Source: Clostridiales bacterium
GTDB lineage: Bacteria > Bacillota > Clostridia > Peptostreptococcales > BM714
Reading direction: 5' to 3'
Length of the DNA: 13,479 nucleotides
Assembly: GCA_002869095.1 (NCBI GenBank)
Contig: PKTO01000304.1
Location: forward strand, 1-13,479
Position numbers and translations under genes: made by a program. This document shows positions 6,393 through 13,177 of this stretch, one piece after another. The stretch's first letter is position 1; each line of letters starts with the position of its first letter. The notes below the pieces were generated by a model. The model did not search any database. It saw only the letters and a list, made by a program, of their open reading frames with translations, and was not told where the DNA came from.

Positions 6393-7280
6393 ATGGAAAT
6401 TCAACAAGGCTTGATTGGAAAAGGTAGAGAGGCTATTGGTATTATTGCCGACAACGATACCTTTAAGGAAAATGTCATAGAAGATTATTCATTTGATCCG
6501 GAGATAGGACCTGGGGCTGTTATCGGCACCGTAAATATCAATGGTGAAGCCGCGACCATTATTGCTAATGACGCAATGGCAATAAATCCAAAATTTCCTG
6601 TTGTATATTTTGGGATAATTGGAATGGAAGAGGCCAACAAGATGGCAATGGCTGTATATTATACAATTGAAGCGGATAAAGAAAAACCGATTGAAGAAAA
6701 AAGACCGTTGATACTGGTTGTTGACACTCCCGGGAACGGACCCGGAAAGGTTGAAGAAATAATTGGAATGAACAAGGCGACCGGGGGATATCAGTTGGCA
6801 TTGGCAGAAGCCAGGAAAAAAGGTCATACTGTGATTGCAATAGTAATAGGAAGGGCCATAAGCGGCGCATTTTTGTGCCATGGGCTCCAGGCAGACAATA
6901 TACTTTCTTTGTCCAAGGAATTTCAGACAATGATTCATGTAATGCCTTTGACCAGTATTTCTAGAATAACCAAACTTGATATCGAGCGTTTGGAGGAATT
7001 GTCAAAGGTTAATCCGGTATTCGCATCGGGTGCTGAATTTTTCGAAAAATTGGGTGGAGTCGAGGAAGTAGTGAAGAAGATAGAGGATATGCCTGAAACG
7101 ATTATAAAACATATCAATGAAGTCCGCGAGTATAAAAAAGCTGGACAAGCAGAAAAAACAGGTCCTTGGGGTCGCGGACTGCTGGGTGATCAACGTGGCG
7201 GACGTGTTACCAGAATGAGTGTCATAGAAAAAATGAATGAAGAATATGAGGACGTTGCAGAAAAATATCTAAAGGCCTAG
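6393..7280 (+). CDS. madD: Malonate decarboxylase gamma subunit (carboxyltransferase)
   Basis: 295 residues of the MdcE/MadD family, the partner of the beta subunit in the carboxyltransferase. Recognisable blocks are the DTPGNGPGKVEEIIGMNKAT stretch (about 110-129), then GYQLALAEARKKGH and IVIGRAISGAFLCHG, which form the crotonase-like oxyanion region, and a C-terminal GPWGRGLLGDQRGGRVTRM. AAAGGAGGG sits 7 nt before the ATG. In biotin-independent enzymes the beta/gamma pair releases CO2 itself. Here the cluster also encodes a biotin carrier and MadB, so the pair most likely carboxylates biotin. The gene follows the fused ACP/beta gene by 28 nt. Confidence 0.93.
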   Translation: MEIQQGLIGKGREAIGIIADNDTFKENVIEDYSFDPEIGPGAVIGTVNINGEAATIIANDAMAINPKFPVVYFGIIGMEEANKMAMAVYYTIEADKEKPIEEKRPLILVVDTPGNGPGKVEEIIGMNKATGGYQLALAEARKKGHTVIAIVIGRAISGAFLCHGLQADNILSLSKEFQTMIHVMPLTSISRITKLDIERLEELSKVNPVFASGAEFFEKLGGVEEVVKKIEDMPETIIKHINEVREYKKAGQAEKTGPWGRGLLGDQRGGRVTRMSVIEKMNEEYEDVAEKYLKA

Positions 7281-7291
7281 GTGAGGATGAT

Positions 7292-8392
7292 ATGAAAGAT
7301 TTTTTGGAAAATTTAAAGTTTATGATTGATGAATTTGGTACATCCCCCACATTGGAAGAAATGAAAAGAAGAACCTTGTTGGATAAGGGAATCGCCGGAC
7401 CGACTGCCGCACATTTTATTGAAGAAGTTCACGTTCCATTAAATCTTTCATATTTGACTTTTACAACTGGTTCTTCTGCATTTCAAAACATTGTAGGTGT
7501 AACACATTCGGAAATTGAGAATAGGGTAAAGGCTTCCCATAATGCGCTACAAAAGGCAGGAGTGAAAAAGGGAGACAAAATATTATTTACATATCCGCCG
7601 CTTGTAAATGTTTTTTCTAATAGAGCGTTGAAGGAATACGGAGTGCAATGGTGCTTCTTGCAGCGTTCGAGCAGGGATGCATTTTTAAGCAAGCTGCATG
7701 AAGAAAATCCTGATGTTATTGTGGGAGAGTCATCCTTCTTAAGAGTTGCACTCGAGGACACGAAGAAAATGGGTGTTGCCCAGTATTTGCCAAAGGGAAA
7801 GATAATACTTGCGGCAGGGACGCCCCTTGATCTTGAACTGCTGCCAATAGCTGAAGATGTTTTGGATGCCAATGTTCATGACTTGTACGGATGCCAGGAG
7901 TTCGGATGGCTGACTTTGGATGGAGTTCCGTTGCGGGAAGACATAAGTTTGGTGAAATCGCCAATAAAAAATCGAGGCTTTTTCGAATTGGTTGTCGGTG
8001 GTCTTCCTATGGGAGACAGCTTTATGATAGCTGAATCCGGCCACATCTGCAATAAAAAGGGGAAAATAATCACTTATCGAAGAGAAAGAACGCATCCGGA
8101 ATATGAAGTGATAGTAAAAGAAACTGCTCTTTCTTCAAAAGTTACAATAGAGAGGGCTGCAAGAACGATTTTAAGGATTAAAAGCAGAATAGTAAGAGTG
8201 GATCCAGACATCAAAGTTTCAGCTCCTGCCACAGTATTGCAATTGAGGTCAGGTTTTGGATATGAGGGGGAAGTTGAGACTATTACACTTCAAGGACCCG
8301 AAAAGACTAAGCTATTTGACGATATGCTTCGTGCGCAATTGGATTATCAAAAAACATCTAAAAGTGATCCTACTTGGATCAAAAGAAGGTAG
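7292..8392 (+). CDS. madH: Acyl-carrier-protein:acetate ligase MadH (AMP-forming family)
   Basis: 366 residues related to phenylacetate-CoA ligase-like adenylating enzymes. FTTGSSA (57-63) fits the ATP-binding TSG motif, and HDLYGCQEFGW (196-206) fits the YGxxE adenylate-binding motif of the PaaK group. It should activate acetate with ATP and load it on the freshly made carrier arm, giving the acetyl-ACP that starts the cycle. Malonomonas rubra MadH has this role. No MdcH-type malonyl-CoA transacylase is visible in the cluster, consistent with priming by this ligase instead. The protein is shorter than full PaaK enzymes (about 430 residues). GTGAGGATG precedes the ATG, only 11 nt after madD. 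Confidence 0.85.
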   Translation: MKDFLENLKFMIDEFGTSPTLEEMKRRTLLDKGIAGPTAAHFIEEVHVPLNLSYLTFTTGSSAFQNIVGVTHSEIENRVKASHNALQKAGVKKGDKILFTYPPLVNVFSNRALKEYGVQWCFLQRSSRDAFLSKLHEENPDVIVGESSFLRVALEDTKKMGVAQYLPKGKIILAAGTPLDLELLPIAEDVLDANVHDLYGCQEFGWLTLDGVPLREDISLVKSPIKNRGFFELVVGGLPMGDSFMIAESGHICNKKGKIITYRRERTHPEYEVIVKETALSSKVTIERAARTILRIKSRIVRVDPDIKVSAPATVLQLRSGFGYEGEVETITLQGPEKTKLFDDMLRAQLDYQKTSKSDPTWIKRR

Positions 8393-8395
8393 GAA

Positions 8396-9100
8396 ATGAA
8401 GTATAGAAGACATGATCTTATAGAGGCAACAGAAAAGGGAAGGCAATTTGCATATGAACAATTGATGGAATCTGTATGTTGTTTGTCGCATTTGCAAGAA
8501 GTAAAAAAGATAGTTCTTGGAGATGACGGAGCAGCTAAAATTCCGGGAATAATCAGGCGGGAGGAAAATTGCAATATAGAGGGGAAAATACCTGTTGGAT
8601 TTTCTTCACCTGATCTGTATGAAGGAAGGAGACTGAGAATACCTGCTTTCATACCGGAAAACGAAATTGTAAAAATCATTTCACCGTATGACCTCGTCGA
8701 ATATGCTTTTACGAAAAGAACGAGGGTTTTGGAGGCTTTGAATGAAATCAAGCCTATTTCAATCGAAATGGGGATAGAGCTGGGGGTTTGGGGTTCTACG
8801 GCGCTTGAAGTATATACTTCGCTGCCCTACACAAACGCCAATTCCGACTTGGATTTGTTGATGAAATTCAAAGAGCTTGATGTCATTGAACATTTTAAAA
8901 AAAATATTTGCCTGCTTGGTGAAAAATACAATGTCAGAATCGATTTAGAAATTGATTTGCCCAATGTATATGGGGTCAAGAGTGAGGAGTTGTTTTTGGA
9001 AACTGAAACAGTTTTGGGGAAAGGGCTCTTTGATGTCAAGTTGATTCCCAAAAGAGACATTATAAAAATGGCAAATGATTTGTTCGGCAGATTTGCATAA
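8396..9100 (+). CDS. mdcG: Phosphoribosyl-dephospho-CoA transferase (holo-ACP synthase) MdcG/MadK
   Basis: 234 residues. GVWGSTALEVYT (130-141) followed by SDLDLLM (150-156) is a nucleotidyltransferase-fold active site, with the Gly-Ser motif and the paired metal-binding acids Asp151 and Asp153. This fits the MdcG family, which attaches 2'-(5-triphosphoribosyl)-3'-dephospho-CoA to the serine of the malonate decarboxylase carrier protein, releasing diphosphate. The target here would be Ser30 of the ACP/beta fusion. The gene begins 3 nt after the madH stop, with AAGGTAGG as ribosome binding site. The position after madH matches madK in Malonomonas as I recall it. Confidence 0.85.
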   Translation: MKYRRHDLIEATEKGRQFAYEQLMESVCCLSHLQEVKKIVLGDDGAAKIPGIIRREENCNIEGKIPVGFSSPDLYEGRRLRIPAFIPENEIVKIISPYDLVEYAFTKRTRVLEALNEIKPISIEMGIELGVWGSTALEVYTSLPYTNANSDLDLLMKFKELDVIEHFKKNICLLGEKYNVRIDLEIDLPNVYGVKSEELFLETETVLGKGLFDVKLIPKRDIIKMANDLFGRFA

Positions 9101-9157
9101 ATATGGTTTTAATTCTAATAAAACATATAAGAGTATTGTAAAGGAGGTGAAAAAACA

Positions 9158-9367
9158 ATGGATATAAAAACAAGAGTTCCAGGAAAAGTCATCAAATTTG
9201 AAAAAAATGTCTCAGACGTAGTCAAAAAAGGAGATATCGTTGCTGTTATGGAAGCAATGAAAATGCAAAATCCTATCCCTTCTCCCTGTGACGGTACAGT
9301 CGTAACAATTCACCAAGAAGCAAATGTAAGATTGAACCCGGGTACAGTTATAATGACTATCGAGTAA
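9158..9367 (+). CDS. madF: Biotin carboxyl carrier protein MadF, single-domain
   Basis: Only 69 residues: a bare biotinyl domain with PGKV at residues 8-11, the biotinylation motif MEAMKM (31-36, Lys35 modified) and the CDGTV hairpin after it. There is no Pro/Ala-rich linker or extra domain. It should shuttle the carboxyl group from the beta/gamma carboxyltransferase to MadB at the membrane. A near-perfect AAAGGAGGTG ribosome binding site (9140-9149) precedes the ATG, suggesting high translation, as expected for a mobile carrier. Being free-standing inside a mad cluster, it is far more likely MadF than part of a pyruvate or acetyl-CoA carboxylase. A biotin ligase must be encoded elsewhere. 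Confidence 0.93.
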   Translation: MDIKTRVPGKVIKFEKNVSDVVKKGDIVAVMEAMKMQNPIPSPCDGTVVTIHQEANVRLNPGTVIMTIE

Positions 9368-9379
9368 TCGGCTCATTTA

Positions 9380-9414
9380 GGCAGTCATACCATTCAAATC
9401 TGTGTGTGGCTGCC
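9380..9414 (+). promoter_or_regulatory. 11-bp hairpin between madF and madL
   Basis: GGCAGTCATAC (9380-9390) pairs with GTGTGGCTGCC (9404-9414), with two G-T wobbles and a 13-nt loop. ACAATTTTAAATT follows, which is U-rich but not a clean U run. It could be a partial terminator or an mRNA-stabilising 3' structure that makes madL and madM expressed less than the enzyme genes. Confidence 0.55.
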
Positions 9415-9470
9415 ACAATTTTAAATTATTGAAAATCGTATTTATACTATATAATGAGGAGGTTTGAATT

Positions 9471-9869
9471 ATGGTAATTTATGGGCTAGCACTTTTATCT
9501 CTTTGTATGTTTATAGGTACATATATAGGCAATCTTTTAGGCAAAGTCTTAAACGTGTCCGCTAATGTTGGCGGTGTTGGTTTTGCAATGCTTATATTGA
9601 TACTCGCATCCGATTATTTGTTGAAAAATGATAAGCTTTCTGAAAAAGCGCAAAGTGGCATACAATTTTGGAGCATGATGTATATTCCGGTTGTTGTAGC
9701 AATGACGGCTAGACAAAATGTTGTTGCTGCAGTAAAAGGAGGACCAATGGCTATAACAGCCGGAGTGGTTGCAGTTGCAGTTGCATTTATATTTGTACCA
9801 CTATTAGCAAAAATCGGGGAACCTGGAGTTCCATTGCCTTCAATTGAAAAAACAAAGGAGGTAAGTTAA
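9471..9869 (+). CDS. madL: Malonate transporter subunit MadL
   Basis: 132 residues with about four hydrophobic segments, matching the MadL family (typical length near 130). MYIPVVVAMTARQNVVAAVKGGP in the middle is a characteristic stretch. With MadM it forms the two-component malonate carrier known from Malonomonas rubra, thought to be Na+-coupled. GAGGAGG lies 8 nt before the ATG. Its stop codon abuts the ATG of madM, whose ribosome binding site lies inside the madL end, so the two are translationally coupled. Confidence 0.92.
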   Translation: MVIYGLALLSLCMFIGTYIGNLLGKVLNVSANVGGVGFAMLILILASDYLLKNDKLSEKAQSGIQFWSMMYIPVVVAMTARQNVVAAVKGGPMAITAGVVAVAVAFIFVPLLAKIGEPGVPLPSIEKTKEVS

Positions 9870-10631
9870 ATGGCAGGAATAGTAGCTGTATTTGTAAAGT
9901 ATAATCTAGTAATGGCTTTTATAATTATAGGGGCAGTAATGTATGTGTCTGGTCATATTTCCAGGCTTCTAGGCAAAAAAATTGCGGGTTCTGCTATAGC
10001 AATCATCATTGGTTTGATATTGGCATTTGTTGGAGGGACAATTACTGGAGAAGGTGCAGGTGGAATTTCAAAAATCCCGTTATTTTCAGGACTAGGTATT
10101 ATGGGCGGATCAATGCTTAGAGATTACTGTATTATTTCAACTGCTTTTGGTGCTAAAATAAGCGAAATCAAAAAAGCGGGACTTGCTGGTATTATTTCAT
10201 TGTTTATGGGTGTTATATCAGCATTCATAGTTGGTGTAGTAATTGCAATAATGTTTGGATATAATGACGTGGTTAGTGCTACTACAATTGGCGCTGGAGC
10301 AGTAACATTTATTGTTGGGCCAGTTACTGGAGCGGCTTTGGGTGCGTCTTCAGACGTTATCGCCTTAAGCATAGCTGCAGGAGTTGTAAAATCGATTTTG
10401 GTAATGATTATTACACCCTTGATTGCAAAACAAATTGGGTTGAACAACTCTAAATCAGCAATGATTTATGGTGGTTTGATGGGCACAACAAGTGGCGTTG
10501 CTGCCGGTCTTGCAGCTACAGATGCAAGATTGATTCCTTACGGAGCAATGACCGCAACATTCTATACTGGGACAGGATGTCTGTTATGCCCATCGGTATT
10601 GTTTCTGATAACCAAAGCCATTATAGGCTAA
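9870..10631 (+). CDS. madM: Malonate transporter subunit MadM
   Basis: 253 residues, almost entirely hydrophobic with roughly eight membrane segments and many Gly/Ala-rich helices. The pattern GLGIMGGSMLRDYCIISTAFG and the late GLMGTTSGVAAGLAATD stretch fit the MadM family. AAAGGAGG (9854-9861) inside the end of madL serves as ribosome binding site, and the ATG starts immediately after the madL stop. It is the larger partner of the malonate carrier and brings malonate to the cytoplasmic decarboxylase. It is the last gene before the strong hairpin at 10677. Confidence 0.92.
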   Translation: MAGIVAVFVKYNLVMAFIIIGAVMYVSGHISRLLGKKIAGSAIAIIIGLILAFVGGTITGEGAGGISKIPLFSGLGIMGGSMLRDYCIISTAFGAKISEIKKAGLAGIISLFMGVISAFIVGVVIAIMFGYNDVVSATTIGAGAVTFIVGPVTGAALGASSDVIALSIAAGVVKSILVMIITPLIAKQIGLNNSKSAMIYGGLMGTTSGVAAGLAATDARLIPYGAMTATFYTGTGCLLCPSVLFLITKAIIG

Positions 10632-10676
10632 ATTTATTCTAAAATCAAGAGATGAGTTCACGTTATTTAATATCAT

Positions 10677-10716
10677 AAGGAAGGATTATAGTATCAATAG
10701 GCTATAATCCTTCCTT
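10677..10716 (+). terminator. Perfect 15-bp hairpin between madM and mdcB
   Basis: AAGGAAGGATTATAG (10677-10691) is the exact reverse complement of 10702-10716, with a 10-nt loop. The 3' side continues TGATTGATTC, so the U tract is poor. It may be a partial terminator, an RNA processing or stability element, or an attenuator ahead of mdcB. UAG triplets lie at the top of the 5' arm (10689-10691) and in the loop (10698-10700), which is of interest given the HutP homologue. I see no good promoter between the hairpin and mdcB. Confidence 0.6.
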
Positions 10717-10772
10717 TGATTGATTCGACAAGGAAAAGATTTGTTGATATTAATTGAAAGGCAGGTGATATT

Positions 10773-11687
10773 TTGATTACAAAAGAGACTTTGAAATCTT
10801 CGGATTTTATGAAAAAAGGAGTGGAATGGAATATTGGTGAAGCCTTTTTGAAAGGAATTCTTTTAGAGGTGAGCGCATACCCGAAGCCAGGTTTGGTTAG
10901 CTCAATATCAATGGGAGCGCACAAGGACATGGATATTTTGACATTCATGGTCAGTTCTGCATCTATTGCGCCCGCTTTTTTTCTTTGTGCTCATTCCGGG
11001 ATAAATCACAGCGGTGATCCCGAAAAACTGTTGCCAATTATCAGAGAAATTGGGATAATTTTCGAAGGGAAATTATTGGATTCCACCAAGGGAGTAAACA
11101 CTCAGAGAGGAATACTTTTTGCCGCATGTATTTTATGTGCCGCGGCAGGATATATTTCACAGGACAATATAGCTTTCAGTGCTGATGATTTATTTGAAAC
11201 TGCAGCTAAAGTGACAAAAGGAATAGTGTCCAGGGAATTAGTTCATTTAAACGAAAAGAAAGATAAGCTTACTCCTGGAGAACAATTATATATAAAATAT
11301 AAAGCTACAGGAATTCGCGGTGAAGTTGAGTCGGGATTTACGTCTGTTAGAAATACCGGATTGCCGGCATTTAAAGATGCCATAAGCAAGGGCGTAAAAT
11401 TAAACGATTGCATTGTGCATACTTTGATTTCTTTGATAGCTTGTGTTGAAGATACGACTATTTTATGGAGGAAAGACAAGGAAGAGTTGATTGAAGTTCA
11501 AAAGAAGGCCAAGACAATTTTGGGCAAGGGCAGTATTTTCACAGAAGAAGGTTTAGCTGAAATATATAAATTGGACGAAGTTTTTATCAATAAAAATATC
11601 AGCCCAGGCGGTTCGGCGGATTTGGTGGCGGTTACAATAGGGACATACCTTTTGGAAAACAAGCAATTCCCGGTTGCCATCTTATAA
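10773..11687 (+). CDS. mdcB: Triphosphoribosyl-dephospho-CoA synthase MdcB (CitG family)
   Basis: 304 residues of the CitG/MdcB family, which joins ATP and dephospho-CoA to give 2'-(5-triphosphoribosyl)-3'-dephospho-CoA plus adenine, the precursor that MdcG attaches to the carrier domain. Conserved blocks are YPKPGLVSSISMGAHKDMD (36-54), STKGVNTQRG (104-113), GIRGEVESGF (180-189), ACVEDTT (223-229) and SPGGSADL (277-284). The start is a TTG with AGGTG 5 nt upstream; no ATG fits before the conserved core. In Malonomonas the homologue (madG) lies at the front of the operon as I recall. Here it lies after madM behind a hairpin, which fits a low-demand assembly enzyme. Confidence 0.92.
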   Translation: MITKETLKSSDFMKKGVEWNIGEAFLKGILLEVSAYPKPGLVSSISMGAHKDMDILTFMVSSASIAPAFFLCAHSGINHSGDPEKLLPIIREIGIIFEGKLLDSTKGVNTQRGILFAACILCAAAGYISQDNIAFSADDLFETAAKVTKGIVSRELVHLNEKKDKLTPGEQLYIKYKATGIRGEVESGFTSVRNTGLPAFKDAISKGVKLNDCIVHTLISLIACVEDTTILWRKDKEELIEVQKKAKTILGKGSIFTEEGLAEIYKLDEVFINKNISPGGSADLVAVTIGTYLLENKQFPVAIL

Positions 11688-11703
11688 TTTATTAACTGGC
11701 GAG

Positions 11704-11726
11704 GCTTTGATTATAAAGCTATTTTT
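11704..11726 (+). terminator. Weak terminator after mdcB
   Basis: A 5-bp stem GCTTT/AAAGC (11704-11708 with 11715-11719), a 6-nt loop, then TATTTTT. It is short and AT-rich, so termination would be partial at best. The permease gene follows closely. Confidence 0.4.
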
Positions 11727-11777
11727 CAATTGATAAGGATAAAACTGGGAATCATGCATTTTGAAAGGAAATGTGAA

Positions 11778-12497
11778 ATGATGGAAATTTGTATTGCAAT
11801 ATCAATAATTTTTGTTTCAGCTTGTATTCATGGGATTGCAGGTTTTGGATTCTCACTATTTTCAGCGCCATTATTATGTCTCATTTTTCCAATTAAGATA
11901 GTTGTACCAACGATGGTTGTCATGAGCATATTTGTAAATTTATTCGTGTTTGTTAGGTTGAAAGAAAAGCCTGACATGAAAAGCATACTGACCATATTGA
12001 TACCGGGTGTATTGGTAACACCCATTGGGGCATATGCTCTCAAAATGGCGGATGAGAGACTACTTAAGGCCATGGTGGGTATTTTTGTATTGGTATCAGC
12101 CTTTGCATTGCTGTTTGGATTCAAAATTAAATTGAAGAACAAAAATCTGTCGTATGTCTTGACTGGTGTTTTAAGCGGGCTTTTGAATGGAAGCATTTCA
12201 GTAAGCGGGCCGCCTGTCATCTTATTGTTGCGAAATGAAGATAAGGACAAGATGGAATTCCGCACCAGTCTTACATCATATTTTTTGATTTTGAAAATGA
12301 TAACCATGATGCTATTTGTCTTTAGCGGACAATTGGACTGGCAAATCATTAAGCTGATATTGTTTTTGATACCAGGTTTGTTTATTGGAGTTATTATAGG
12401 GGTTAAAATAGGCAATAACATTAACGAAGCGATTTTTAAAAAGGCTACAAACATTTTATTGATTGCAATGGGAGCAATATTTTTAATGAAAATATAA
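11778..12497 (+). CDS. TauE/SafE (TSUP) family membrane permease
   Basis: 239 residues from ATG 11778, chosen because GAAAGGAA (11763-11770) lies 7 nt upstream. A TTG at 11730 would add 16 residues without a good site. About seven to eight hydrophobic segments are visible. The N-terminal HGIAGFGFSLFSAPLL and the mid-protein LSGLLNGSISVSGPPVILLL are the two repeated family signatures of the TauE/SafE group, which carries sulfite, sulfonates or small organic anions. It lies 90 nt after mdcB on the same strand, so it may export a product such as acetate or take up a carboxylate or sulfonate. The substrate cannot be read from the sequence. Confidence 0.85.
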   Translation: MMEICIAISIIFVSACIHGIAGFGFSLFSAPLLCLIFPIKIVVPTMVVMSIFVNLFVFVRLKEKPDMKSILTILIPGVLVTPIGAYALKMADERLLKAMVGIFVLVSAFALLFGFKIKLKNKNLSYVLTGVLSGLLNGSISVSGPPVILLLRNEDKDKMEFRTSLTSYFLILKMITMMLFVFSGQLDWQIIKLILFLIPGLFIGVIIGVKIGNNINEAIFKKATNILLIAMGAIFLMKI

Positions 12498-12510
12498 AAG
12501 GTCAGTTCGG

Positions 12511-12795
12511 GTGAAATTCAAAAATACCATCAAAAAAATATTGGACAATACATCTGTTTGTATTAGGAATATATGGGGTGATGAGAATATCGGTTCGGGA
12601 TTCATTGACATGAATCTTTCGGTCTGAAAATTTAAGCTTTATTTAAAGTCTTTTATATTTTTGAAAGGTACCGGTGATTTCATACCAAAACCATGTATGA
12701 TTGAAGCAAAAAAGTTCTCACAAAGAGCAAAAAAAGCCTCGACTGTTGTGGCTGGTAAAAATTTGCCAACCGTGCCCAAAAATTGGGGGAGGTAA
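12511..12795 (+). pseudogene. Probable decayed ORF, interrupted by an in-frame TGA
   Basis: Reading from GTG 12511 gives 38 residues (VKFKNTIKKILDN..., ...GDENIGSGFIDMNLSV) and then TGA at 12625-12627. The same frame continues without another stop to TAA at 12793-12795 and ends KNLPTVPKNWGR. The last 40 codons (from KGTGDFIPKP) look like real protein with a basic amphipathic stretch (MIEAKKFSQRAKKA). The section just after the TGA is AT-rich and less protein-like. This fits a deletion or decay product of a longer gene. Two separate tiny genes are an alternative. I cannot identify the ancestor. Confidence 0.35.
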
Positions 12796-12798
12796 TTT

Positions 12799-12906
12799 AT
12801 GGACAAAAGGTTTAGCATAATGAAAAACAATTTACAATATATGTTAACAAGTGTGGCAAAATACAAATTATTGGAATTGGGATGGCCACTATGCAAATAC
12901 AAATAA
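12799..12906 (+). CDS. Short unidentified ORF with strong ribosome binding site
   Basis: 35 residues starting MDKRFSIMKN. GGGGGAGG lies about 6 nt before the ATG, inside the end of the preceding ORF, which is the spacing of a real operon junction. The product is basic with a mixed hydrophobic middle (LQYMLTSVAKYKLLELGW) and has no recognisable motif. It may be the truncated start of a lost gene or a genuine small protein. Confidence 0.3.
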   Translation: MDKRFSIMKNNLQYMLTSVAKYKLLELGWPLCKYK

Positions 12907-12991
12907 AAACATATGAGCATAAATATATAGTCTCTCGAGTATTGAATATTCCATAAAAGCAAAAATATATTCGGCATTTTTTATGAATAAG

Positions 12992-13023
12992 GCAGCCACC
13001 CAAATTTGGGGACTGCTATTTTT
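12992..13023 (+). terminator. Intrinsic terminator
   Basis: The outer stem GCAG/CTGC (12992-12995 with 13013-13016) surrounds the self-complementary CCCAAATTTGGG (12999-13010), followed by TATTTTTAT. It points rightward, so it would end transcription coming from the permease and the short ORFs and protect the convergent - strand gene. The inner part can only form a small hairpin by fraying, so strength is moderate. Confidence 0.6.
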
Positions 13024-13052
13024 ATGCCTTTGGAATTGTTTAATTGAGAATT

Positions 13053-13080
13053 ACCGGCAGTCTAAAGAATGACTGCCGGT
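13053..13080. repeat. Perfect 10-bp inverted repeat between convergent genes
   Basis: ACCGGCAGTC (13053-13062) and GACTGCCGGT (13071-13080) with an 8-nt loop. It is much more GC-rich than its surroundings. Neither side has a run of T, so a standard intrinsic terminator is doubtful on either strand. It lies about 100 nt past the stop of the - strand gene, where it may act as a 3' stability structure or Rho-associated end. Confidence 0.65.
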
Positions 13081-13177
13081 AGTTCGATGTATTTTGGAAA
13101 AACGTGAAGCATAAACTTTATTAGCTGCAATAATAACGAAAAAGAAATCATATGACATTAATTATTATTGGGTGAAA

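Larger units (their letters stand above)
12498..13177. other. Intergenic stretch with probable gene remnants
   Basis: About 680 nt between the permease and the DUF815 gene. Three short + strand ORFs (12511-12627, 12661-12795, 12799-12906) look coding in places but match nothing I recognise. The section 12625-12660 is very AT-rich. After 12906 I see only the terminator at 12992-13023 and the inverted repeat at 13053-13080. Confidence 0.5.

Noticed and set aside
9429..9455. TTGAAA and TATAAT boxes before madL as a promoter
   Set aside because: The spacer is only 15 nt and the implied start would fall at or after the madL ribosome binding site, so such a transcript would lack it.
11828..12454. 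208-residue minus-strand ORF opposite the permease
   Set aside because: It is the antisense of a hydrophobic protein with clear TauE/SafE motifs on the + strand; its own composition has no family features.
12511..12795. In-frame TGA at 12625 read as selenocysteine
   Set aside because: No known selenoprotein context around the codon, only AT-rich weak folds just downstream, and the residues after it do not look conserved; decay is simpler.
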